Shown here: positions 33,030-43,184 of the stretch, piece after piece
Position numbering within the stretch: the stretch's first letter is position 1
Layout: each line of letters starts with the position of its first letter
Source: Galdieria sulphuraria
Taxonomy: Eukaryota; Rhodophyta; Bangiophyceae; Galdieriales; Galdieriaceae
Assembly (NCBI RefSeq): GCF_000341285.1
Contig: NW_005178409.1
Location: forward strand, 1-57,353
Direction of reading: 5' to 3'
Length of the DNA stretch: 57,353 nt
The notes under the pieces: generated by a model
What the model was told of the DNA's origin: nothing
The model's input: the letters and a program-made list of their open reading frames with translations, nothing else
Databases searched by the model: none
Made by a program: the position numbers and the translations under genes

Positions 33030-33687
33030 TTACTTGTGTGTTGCCGAAGCTACAACTTGCTGATAGACGTTATGGAACTCTATCTCGTCTTGGTCAGTTG
33101 CTTGGATCTCTTTCTGTACTCCGTTCAGTTTTTGAACGAGAGCCTCTCTCGAAGAAGAATACAGCATTTTTGACTTTATCTTTGCACTCTCTGGTGACCT
33201 AAAGCAAGCCCAATAAGTTTGCGAGATACGGCATATACGAAAACCCACCAAAGAACGAAAATTATTCTATTTTTGGAAACACCTTCTGAAGTCTGATACT
33301 CAAAGTCATACACTGCGAAACGGCAATCGTTTTCTGGTAATTCAGTCACAAACTTTTTCCAATCTTCTTGCTACAAAAAAGGTTCAGTATCAGAACTTAA
33401 CTGTACGCTCAAACTCACAGCAGTACACTTGGTTATGTTGGAAGATGGGAGTGTCTTTTCCACACACACAGAGGACAAGTCATCAGAGAGTTTGAATACG
33501 ATAGCCCGGTACTTTCTCTGTGATTCTGTTTAAAGCTCATTCGTCTACCCAAACACTTCCTACTTACTGGTGTGCTTCTTACAAGAACAGTGAACTCCTT
33601 CCCACATATATCGTCTACCGCAACACCAGAAGCCTAGAGACGCAAATTTATGTATCTATCGCTGCGAATGATTGAAGTCCTTACCAT
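33030..33687 (-). CDS. ADF/cofilin, five coding exons
   Basis: Actin-depolymerising factor that severs and recycles actin filaments. Coding exons: 33685-33687 (the ATG alone), 33568-33633, 33419-33517, 33249-33370 and 33030-33198, giving 151 residues, the normal size. Family sequence is clear: MASGVAVDD at the start, RKYRAIVFKLSDD, FVTELPENDCRFAVYDFEYQT, the actin-binding helix WSPESAKIKSKMLYSSSREAL, and GVQKEIQATDQDE. The Ser after the initial Met-Ala in the family (regulated by phosphorylation) is Ser3 here. All junctions are in phase with GT-AG ends. Convergent with eIF3g, 91 bp apart. Confidence 0.92.
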
Positions 33688-34518
33688 ATCTGTCAAGTCC
33701 CTGGTTGTTCAACAACAAATAATACTCTTGAGCAAAAATCAAAAACAGTGTTGCGTGCCCAACGAGGCAAGTGGATTGTCTTTAAAAATACCGCGCTTCT
33801 CTGAGCCACGTTGGCAATCAATCATTTGAATTGAGGTCTTTGTACCCTTGACGAGCTGTCCATGGGCTCAACCAGAAAGATAAGGTTAGGTTGGCTTTTT
33901 GAAAAGCGCAGTATTTTAGACATAAGATCCTTTGTTTGTTCTTCTTCTTTTAGTATTACTCTCATTTGCTTGTATATGTGTGCATTTTCGAGAAATATAG
34001 ATAGCACTCATTTGTAACATAAAGAAGACATGTCTAGTGATAAAGAAGCTAAACTTTTTGTCAATTGGAAATACGTTGCAATCCAAGTTGTATTGAAAGT
34101 GTTTGAATTCGACATATGCTTTCGAAAGTCTGTTATTTTCTATATAAGAACCATAGAATTTATTTCCCACTCCCCTCGAGTTGAATACTTAAGATGACTC
34201 CTCAGCGTAGAGCTTATCCATTTCGATAGCCGATAAAGAAACAATCCCATGGAAAAAAACTAATGAAAGTCTTATATTGTGAAAGAAACACATGGCATAA
34301 GTTGTTTATGAGAATAAGAGACAAGATCTTTCCATATCCTTTTATTTCAAACGGTCCAAAATTGCCATTACGGAACAATAGACTTTCTTTGTGGCAAATA
34401 ATAATCCGAGATTCTTTGCCAAAGATTCTTAAATGGTACGCCCATTCCATTCTATCGGTTCCCATTTTTTTGTCCCATTTCGCCTGTGAGGCGTGTGTGC
34501 AGCATTTCTAGTGTTTTT
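33688..34518. other. Gap between cofilin and antizyme, no convincing gene
   Basis: 831 bp. Frames at 33822-34007 and 33916-34170 (minus) and 34263-34511 (plus, 82 codons) are AT-rich and match nothing I recognise. Probably the 5' regions of the two divergent neighbours. Confidence 0.5.
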
Positions 34519-35265
34519 ATGGCGGTGTTTGAAAGTGATGCCTTTGGTCCCGTAATTAAGTTTACGAAGAGGTATAATTCAAGAAGGCGTTACAAGTAAG
34601 CAAAAAACTTTTGTTTAAAAGCCCACGTACTGAAGGGTCTCCCGTCCTCTTTCTATTTGTCAACTTAGAGAGTGTATTTGTTGCTTTAGTGCGTCAGGCG
34701 GTAAGCCAGGGTGGTTCTTTTGACGTTAGCCGAAAATTACTCGCAACGGGCTATACGACTGGTACGCTCCTTGTATATTTCAATTTTTTTGAGTTTCCCA
34801 GTCTTATACTTTCGTATAGACAGTGGTGTGAAGACGAATGTCGCTGCTTTTCGAGAGAGTGACTTTTACGAAAGAGTCTTTTCAAGGATAGCTTCGAAGC
34901 GTGCTGACTTTTGGAAAGACGTTTCGGTCACGTTGGTAGTCTCTACGGTTGACACCGAGTCTGACAAGGTTATTTCAGTGTGGAACGCTTTTGTCACAAA
35001 GGATCGTCAATTGTTTGTGGAAGCGCCAGAAGTGCTCACGTCTCCTTCGAAGGACACTCTTATCTGCCTCCTAGAACTCGCTGAGGAACTTGGTTGTTTG
35101 CAAGCTTTTGTTTGCGTAAATAAGGAGTACAAGCACTTTAGGGAGCTCGTGAGGACCTTTACCTATATGGGATTCGCGCTAGTAAGTCCGAGAGAACAGA
35201 CAAAATTGGTGAGTTGGCGTTGTGATGTGAGTGACTATGCCATTTTAGGCTATAGCCTTGAATAA
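34519..35265 (+). CDS. OAZ: Ornithine decarboxylase antizyme with putative +1 frameshift
   Basis: Antizyme binds ornithine decarboxylase, sends it to the 26S proteasome without ubiquitin and blocks polyamine uptake; its synthesis needs polyamine-stimulated +1 frameshifting. Exons: 34519-34595, 34690-34761, 34820-35265. ORF1 (ATG 34519) runs 36 codons and ends TTC TTT TGA C, TGA at 34721-34723. Skipping T34721 opens the +1 frame, which continues across the next intron in phase to 35265 (about 197 residues in all). The C-terminal domain is plainly antizyme: SPSKDTLICLLELAEEL, AFVCVNKEYKHFRELVRTF, YMGFALVSP, ending YAILGYSLE. The alternative, a 26-nt intron (34596-34621), would avoid the shift but is about half the size of any other intron here. 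Confidence 0.85.
34718..34724 (+). promoter_or_regulatory. Putative +1 frameshift site TTT TGA C
   Basis: ORF1 stop in context TTC TTT TGA CGT. Known antizymes shift +1 at a sense codon followed by UGA, most often UCC UGA; some lineages use other P-site codons. Here the zero frame ends in TGA and the +1 frame (GAC GTT AGC) leads into the antizyme domain. Usage is inferred from frame relations, not shown. Confidence 0.75.
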
Positions 35266-35471
35266 GCAGCGTGTTTCGTTGCCTGTCAGTCGAAGTATTG
35301 GAGTAGTTTTCGGCTTGTAAAAGAGTTCCAGTGTACGTTCATGTGACGTGTTGAGCGTTTCTTGATTCGTGCAGTGGCCTCCCTTGTTTGCTTACTAGAG
35401 AGTTTCGCCTGCTATGGGGGTTGAACAAGCTGTGCCCGTGGCTTGCCTTGTAGTAGTCGAGGTTTTTAGTC

Positions 35472-35683
35472 GTTGGCAAATTTTCTGTGGGAGACTTGAC
35501 TGAAATCTGGGACTGACAACTCTGATGGAAACCAAAGCACTGCTAGAGTGCTCGGTTTCTGTCGTCTCGTGTGTCTACTTTTCTTGTTTTGCACGAGATC
35601 GCAGGATCTGTGGGGGTTCGACCCGGTGGGAGAGATTTCAGCTTCTTCTTACAAAAATATTTTGCCAACTTCGTTGGTTTTTT
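35472..35683 (+). ncRNA. Candidate structured RNA, possibly Pol III
   Basis: No protein frame, GC-richer than the surroundings. Nested long-range helices: GTTGGCAAA (35472-35480) with TTTGCCAAC (35661-35669), and CTGAAATCT (35500-35508) with AGATTTCAG (35633-35641), nine perfect pairs each. Inside are hairpins 35528-35559 (GAAACC/GGTTTC then AGCACT/AGTGCT), 35565-35598 (TCTCGTG/CACGAGA) and 35614-35624 (GGGTTCGACCC, which also matches a Pol III B box, GGTTCGANNC). The 3' end CCAAC-TTC-GTTGG-TTTTTT (35665-35683) looks like a Pol III stop. It could be an independent RNA, or the 3' UTR of antizyme mRNA. I could not match it to SRP, RNase P/MRP, U3 or spliceosomal RNAs; the 5' end may lie further upstream. 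Confidence 0.5.
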
Positions 35684-35775
35684 CTTGCATGAAAAATAAA
35701 TAGTATTGATTTTTTACAAGTCTCCTGATTTTATATATTTGATGGGGTTGATAAAAAATTTATTATTGAATCGAA

Positions 35776-38700
35776 ATGGCAGCCATGGAAGATAGCATTG
35801 AATGGCAGAAACCTTCAGAAGCCTTACCAAGCTCGTATAAGAGAGAAACTCTAGTAGAGGGTAAAGAACAGCTTGAAGCCTTAAAATCCCTAGCACAAAA
35901 TATTTCTCACAGTTTAAATTTGTATGCTGAAGGAACAGACCTTGTCCCTACTGAAATTATACCTAGTATCTACGCTGATTTGGAGCTATTGAATAATGGA
36001 ACAAAGCGCTTTCTAAATTTGAAGCTATATAAAGAGTTTTTAATATATTCTGAGGCGCAAGGTGAAGACTCCAAACAGTCATTTTCTACCTGGGAAAACA
36101 TGGCTTCCAATATTTTACTTATATTACAGACCTTGTTGGCAGGAATTTTGAAAAGGACAACGGATGCTGCATTGCGGATAAAACTTGCAAGGACTGTTAC
36201 GAAATTATTAGAAAAACCAAAAATTCTGGGTGATGATTGTAGCTTTTCACCTCCTTGGAAGGAGACATTGGAGTTGTTGGAGGAATTTCACGTACGGAGT
36301 TTTGATGGCGCACTTTTTATCGGAAAAGAAGTTCGAGAACAACATCTGCGAGCCCTCGTAACTTTATTGCTTTGTTTTCGATATTATTTGAATTCGACTT
36401 GCGAGGAAGTTATTTTTAGCCTTCCTATGTTCAACAGTATACCATCCGCCAAACCGAATAGTACAAGTACTCTATTTTTTGAGAAGTTAGATTGGGAGAA
36501 TCCTGTCAAAGCGATAGAGCAGTTAGCCAGCGCAAGTTTGATTGTACCATGTCATAGTCCTTTTATTCTTTCATGGATTCCTGAAGCTGTATCCTTATGG
36601 ATGAAGATAAACACTTGTCATGATTGGGATCGACTCTGGTGAGTTACTTGTTTTTGTGTGTTTGCTTACTAATTTCCTATTTCCAAGGCTTCGACTATTT
36701 GGACATATTGCTAAGCAGCAACCTCATGCAATAGACTGGACACCGTATATGCATATTATTTATGATCGAATATTTAGCTGTTTTCAGATATCTACTCGTG
36801 AAGGTGCTCGAAGAGTAAGTAGATGTTTGTCTATTTTTTGCATGATTTATTGTTTAGACACAATCCATTATAAAAACTCCTCCCAATGTATCATGTCTTA
36901 TTCGAGGTGATGCTGTGTCTTCAGCTGCAGAGTTTATTGTATATTCTCTTACACCAATGAATCCCTCCGGTCTAGATTTATTTCTCCGACTAGTTCAAAT
37001 TATTGAACCATTTTATCATCCCAAGTAAGTGCTTTTGAATATTATTGCGATGAATAGATTGAACATTTGTACTCTTCTTGCAGTCATCTAGAACACAACC
37101 AACATTTTGTGTCATCTTTTCTCTCTTCTTGTACTCGTAATTTACTCAATCGATTGAGTTCGGAACGAAAGGCGACACAAGAAAATGTGGTAGAACGTAT
37201 CCAGGGCTCACGAACGATAACTGCAGTAGCAGCCAAAGAACATCGACTCACAGAGCAGTGGATTGAAGATATCGTTAGCAAGCTTTACGGTTTGACAGAA
37301 CGTTCTTTATATTCCAAGTCATCCAAGTCTACTCAAGAGGTCAGAATATTCATTGTATCTATTGATTACCATTTGATATTGTACATTTAAGGCAGCGAAT
37401 AGTATTGGAAACCTGTGTGCTATTTTACCTGAAATGGTTATTCCCAAATTAGTTTTGACGTCACAAGATGACTTTATTTCGTTAACTATGCCGCATAGAA
37501 CAAAGGCCTCTTTAAAAGCTTTGGATGTAATATGTCCTATCTTGAGTGATTCACAACTGTATCCACAAGGTAAGATTATTGAATACAGTCATTATTTATC
37601 CAGTCATATATAATGCTTGATGGAGTAGGCGTTGAATATATTTTGCAGTTGTTGCCTCATTTGCTTCCATGTGTTGATGTCAATGATTCTATGAAGACTA
37701 AACTAGCCATTGATATCGTTACTGCACTTTCTCATCGTTTTGGAGAAATATTTTGTGATCAAACACATGTACTGGAAGAGTTTGTGTTACAATGGATAGA
37801 AAGGTAAGTCATAGCTGATAGAGGAACGACATATCTCACACAAATTGCAAGAATCATTCATTTTTTAGAAAATGTAGAGATGCCTGCCAAATTCGGACAT
37901 TCCAAAATTTCACCTTTAAGTTTTGATACATTTGGAAACTTTTGCGAAGTTTTCTTTCAAAACTGTCCCGAAAGTGTAATGTTTGGTCTTTGTGAGAAAG
38001 TCTCCAAGGTGAGAAATTCGCCTTTATGGTTGGAATATCTTTATGCATGCTTTTGAGTAGATCGTATCAGCCTCTGCGTCAACAGAGGCATTAAAACATT
38101 ATGGCATAATGCTATTTTGGATTGCAAAGAGTTATCCCAGCTGTATGGACTCCTTTTTTATCAAGCCTTTGTTGCTACAGATTCAAGACTTCTCTCAAAC
38201 TCATCTACAGCTAAAGGATTCTTCTCATGAAGAATTATATGGACGTCTACGACTTCTTGCAAACGCTGTACGTGGCTTTGCAGACTCTCAGTATTCCGCA
38301 AATATTCTTCAAGTTGCTTTAGCCGCAACGAAAGAAACTGAAAGAAGATTGTACAAAGCAGGAAGTCGTCTACTTCGAAGTCTTTTAGAAGGACTATGTT
38401 CTACTACTTTAGGACCCCATTTGCATTCATCTTCCAATCAACATTGGAATATACCCAACTCTTCGCATTGGAATATGGCAGTGAAATTTGTTGAACAAAT
38501 GTTGGAATATTTAGACTGTTCTTTATTTGACAAAGATCCTGAAGAACTTTTGAGAGACGAAATGTGCAAGGAGAGAATTTTTAGTGCGGCAAGAACGCTT
38601 CATGCTCTTCAAAGGGGAGGACGTTGGTTATTAGCTGGTGCATTCGAGAAAAGTATTTGTCAAGAGAATGAAGTCAGCTTTTCTCTTTGGAAAGGTCCGG

Positions 38701-41700
38701 TATATGCTGGAATGTTTGGTGAAGTGAACAGTATGTTATTATTGTGCAGTTTACTTTTTATTTAAGTTTTTCTAGGAAATCTTGCAACTGAGTTGTGGAA
38801 GAAAGTCTTTCAGCGTATTCTTCGTTTATTGGAAATTTGTTGCAAATATTTTCCAGATAATGCTGTTGTTCTTTATCGAGTTTTAAGTCCTATCGAAATG
38901 GGTAATGAAGCTTTTCGTTTTGATAGTAGACTGCGTAGGGTTGTAAACCAAGCTAAAAGCTATAAACAATCCATGCAGGCTTCCATCATTGCAAAATATG
39001 GTAGGTTGTTGTTATGATAGATATTCGATGATTAACTATTTTTCTAGGACCCAACCAAGTTGGAAAGAATATGCCTTCGATTTATCATAGATGGAGAATG
39101 GAATCTCTTCATCGAAAGAGACAAGGCTATTGTGCTAAGGGAGGCTATATGGAACCGCAACTTACCAATGCCTTATTACAATATTTGGAGGAATTTTGTT
39201 TCTCAGAATTCAACAAAGTAAGAAACTGTTAGGGCAATCTGTCTTAGTACTGAAACTTTGTAGGTTCGTTCCCGTGCAAGGAATGCCCTTACATGTGCCT
39301 TGCGTTTAACGCCATTTCATCAGCGTTGGACTTACGCAGAGAATATGTTTGAATCTGTTCAAACTTGCATAGCATCTTGTGAAGAAGAGAAAATTATTGT
39401 AAGTTTTGTTATCTTTATGTTTCATGGCATGTGAACTTTCAAAGGCTTGCTTGGAGTTGCTACAACATCCATTCCTTATTCGATTCTTTACCAAATATTA
39501 CTATTGGATGAAAAAACTTGTGTTTGTTATATTGCAAAGTTCAAAAGTTTCTGAACGTCATGATGTTGTTATTTCCCTTTCTTCATTGTTCGGTAAACTT
39601 TTGAGCCAAATACATCCACTTGTTCTTTCATCGTCAAAACAAGAAAAGGAGACGCACAATATCGAATCCAAATATGCTAATGCCAAGGAAGAATTGCAGT
39701 CCATTTTGGATATGCTTTATTCTGTAGTCTTTCAATCCGAGTCTCTCATATGGAATGGCAATTGGAAGGTTCAAGCTTTTGTGTTTTCACTTCTTTATGT
39801 GTTTTATCGTCCTGAATGTTTCATTTCTGACGAGTATCTATCTCAATTGATGAAATATCTTTGTTCGGAAGTAATGATTGTACGTGCAGTCGTTCAAAGA
39901 ATGGTTCATTTGATTCTGCAACTATCCAACATTCAACAGAATGAGAAATGGAAACAAATGATTGTTCATATGCTTTCAGATAATTCCTTTGAGTTGTCTT
40001 TATTGAGAACCATGTGTCAGGACCTATCCGTGCATGACCCAAACGAACAAGCTGCTGGTTCTCCACTTCATAGGAATATGCTTAGTGCTACGACAATGTC
40101 ACTAGCTTCCAGTTTCTTTTCCGAATCTTTAGATGCATGGACTTGTTGGATAGTAGATGGAGGAGAACCTTGGCCACTTGGCTATTTTGGACGCCCTGTT
40201 AACGATTTGGTGAGTTAAACAAGGCGCAACTATATTTCATCGACGTTTGAATATTTGTGCTTAGGTATCTTTGAGACATGTGAGACTTCTGTCTCGATTA
40301 TTATCGTTTGTAGACACTCAAACGTTGTATCAAATTCATCATGTTGCATTGTCTTTGCTGGATGCTGAACAATTGAGAGATCAAATTGTGACTCCCAAAA
40401 TCAAACATTTGATATTTGGTGAATTCTCAGTAGCAGCTATCGTAAACTTGAAAGACGATAGAGAATCATTGCAATATGTAAGTTGAGTGACAATTGTTCC
40501 TAATTGTTTTTCAAATATTCTTCAGGCATTGGACTGGATGAAACAGTTGTTAGCGTGTTTTGTAGATGCCGATTCTTTGAGCACAATAGAAACGCTTTTT
40601 CGTCTTCTTTATCAACTTGACCCAAAATGTTCCTTTTATCAACCTTTTTGGGAATACTTGATGTACACAGTATCTAATAGTGATGTTTGGAATCAGTCAT
40701 CATTGAATGATGCACGTCATATGCGGTTAGTAACAATAATCATCTGAAACAAGGCTGTATCTTTACTAATTGGTATATGTAGAACACTTTTTGCTTTAGT
40801 TGCAGATCAATTCCCATTTAATCTTCAACTGATTGAACAGAATCGAGGCTCTTTCCTCTCAGCGATAGATTGGCTGACAGACTCCAATTATTTGTCGCAC
40901 GATTATGAACAAGTCCGAGACGAAGTTGTTCGTTTGCTTTGTTGCTTCATGCTTGATGATAACAGAGAAACATTGAGTTCACTTACCACTAGTACAAAAG
41001 TAATCCGTCGCTTGAGCTCCATTTTACGAGAGTTGAGGAACCAAGGAGATATAGACGACCGAGGAAAGAAACAACTGTCCAACACTCGTCATACTTTGAG
41101 TTTGTTGGTTTACAAATGTTCCTATTTAAGAGGACCTTTACATCCCTTGTTTGATAGTCGTTTGGTACAAATTTGGTTACCTTTATTGCTAATTGCAAAG
41201 GAAGACTCCGATGTCGATGTGGCAGCACAAACAACCAACGCGCTATCTTGTTGTGCTCGTTGTCTGATTCCCTCTTCGGTGGGTATTAAAGAAGAATTAG
41301 AATGTGTTCTTTATGACTAATTCATAATTTGCATATTCGTAGAACATGGAATCAATATTGATGGAGATATGTAAAGAGAATTTGCACGCAACGTCTTTCA
41401 AAGTTCGGGGAGGAACCGTTTCCTTTTTCCAGATGTGGATATTTTTCCACTTTTTCTGTTTATCGAATAATGTTATTGCTGTAAGTAGGAAAATATAACA
41501 CATACGGTTAAGAATAACAATTCAAATAATATTAGTTGCAAGAATGTTTGTTGGAATATTTATTCGATGAGTCGGTAGAAGTGAGAGAAGCAGCATCTCG
41601 TTCATTTATTTCATTGGCTTGTCTCAATTCGATGGAAGTTTTGGAAACTTGGAGTCGTCGGATGATGCATATTTTAGAGACTAACGATAAGAACAGTGGT

Positions 41701-42039
41701 ACGAACCGAGAAGATGACTCTCGGATTCGTTTACGTCACGGTGCAGCATTGGGTGCTAGTGCTTTGATTCTCTCGCAGCCGTTTGCTATTTTACCATGGA
41801 TGCCATCCTTATTGGTACAAGTGGCCTATTGTATTCATGACGTACCACCTATTTCCACATGTGTGCGTACCCTGTTCTCAGAGTAAGTGAAAGAGTGAAC
41901 GTTGAGTCCCCTATTTCATTAGAAATATAGGTTTTGGAGAAGCCATCATGATGAGTGGTCCAAGCAAAAGCAAATGTTTGAACCGGAGCAATTGGAAGCG
42001 TTCAACGAATTGCTCATAGCACCTTCATATTATGCTTGA
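35776..42039 (+). CDS. PSME4: Proteasome activator PA200/Blm10, 18 exons
   Basis: Large HEAT-repeat cap that opens the 20S proteasome, linked to acetyl-histone and peptide turnover. Exons: 35776-36638, 36688-36814, 36858-37024, 37084-37339, 37392-37569, 37629-37803, 37852-38008, 38061-38730, 38776-39000, 39048-39217, 39264-39398, 39445-40209, 40265-40477, 40526-40725, 40783-41278, 41343-41480, 41536-41882, 41931-42039, all in phase, giving 1796 residues (human about 1840). The last exon restores FWRSHHDEWSKQKQMFEP and ends in SYYA, the HbYX-type C-terminus that inserts into 20S alpha pockets. One donor is weak (GTCAGA at 37340). The 3' third (VEVREAASRSFISL, RHGAALGASALIL) is the best-conserved part. 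Antizyme lies just upstream on the same strand. Confidence 0.92.
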
Positions 42040-42151
42040 CATGCTGTTGTTTCGTTGCATCCCATAAAACAAAATCACCCAGCATTTTTCTTTTACAGGA
42101 GCAAAACAATGCGTTTGCTTGAAATTGCATGATCTTTCGAGAACATCCATC

Positions 42152-43092
42152 ATGGACAAGTGGCTTTCATCCGTGCTTTCTCTGGAAACCCAACTTGACT
42201 CGTGGGGTAGAAAGAGAAGTGTTAAAAAAGCACTCCCACTGATCACTAGACTTCTTTTGATTGCCACGTTTATCGAAGATTCCATCCGAGGAATAGTACA
42301 ACGTGAGCTGCAGGTTGGTACTTACCTTTGGGAGACTATGTGTGCACTTTTTCATTCCTTCTCCCTTAGATTCAATTTCTTCAATATCGTTACCATTTAC
42401 CGTTCCTTGTATCAGCTGTTTTTCTATACTCTTGGATCTCGACTGCCACTGTTGCCAGCTTCAGCATCCTTTTGCGTTGGCACGAAGACCGTGCTGCGTT
42501 GGTGTTGGTTGCGTACGTCACGTTGCAGCAACTTTTGTATGGAAAATATGCGCCTTCTACTCACGGAAAATGGGGATTCTTGGTTCGTAACCTTTGCCTT
42601 TGCGGTAGTCTCTTGATCATCGTCGCCTCTAGTCGGATGAAAAAAGGTAACCTTGTCATTGCATTTCATCGACATTCATCACGTTCCCTAGGCTATACGT
42701 TGTTACCAGGGTTTGGTAAGCCAAAAAATGGCACCACTTCACGTTTTCCTGAATACATACAACTCGCAAGTCGTTGTTTGATGGCATTGTTGTCGTTGGA
42801 GTTTGTGGCTTCGATGGGATGGATCGGTACATTGCTTTCTCTACCCGTGGTGTTGTTTGTTTTCGTTGGATTCAAAACGCAGTTGTGTTCTTTATTGTTG
42901 ATGTTGCTGTATGCTATACATAATGTGTTGCAAAGTGCTTTTTGGTATTTTCGTGGTAACTCGTGGGAAGCGATGGTTCAACGAGATGTCAAATTGTTTG
43001 AGTTTGTACAAACCTTATCCATCATGGGTGGACTAGGTTTGTTATCCAGTTCGGGTCCTGGGGCATTGAGTTTCGATGAACGGAAAAAATAA
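42152..43092 (+). CDS. SURF4: SURF4/Erv29 cargo receptor
   Basis: ER-Golgi membrane protein that packs soluble cargo into COPII vesicles. Exon 1 is 42152-42313, intron 42314-42369, exon 2 is 42370-43092, giving 294 residues. Family features: ITRLLLIATFIEDSIR near the start, several membrane spans, FLVRNLCLCGSLLIIVASSR, VFVGFKTQLCSLLLML, SIMGGLGLL and the C-terminal GPGALSFDERKK. Animal SURF4 ends in a KKXX-like retrieval signal; here the protein ends in RKK itself, so the retrieval signal is less canonical. Lies 112 bp after PA200 and convergent with the MARCH6-like gene, 92 bp apart. Confidence 0.92.
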
Positions 43093-43184
43093 TGAAGTAC
43101 TGGTGTAGAATTTCTCTTTTATATAGCCTCGTAATAAAAACGAATCTAGTTGTGTTGTTCTAAATACATGCCATTTGGGGATGA

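Noticed and set aside
34596-34621. A 26-nt intron that would make antizyme one continuous frame
   Set aside because: All other introns modelled here are about 45 nt or longer, and the longer intron has much better pyrimidine tracts before its acceptors. It is kept as the main alternative to frameshifting.
35605-35630. A tRNA T-arm at GGTTCGACC
   Set aside because: No matching acceptor stem, D arm or anticodon arm can be formed around it.
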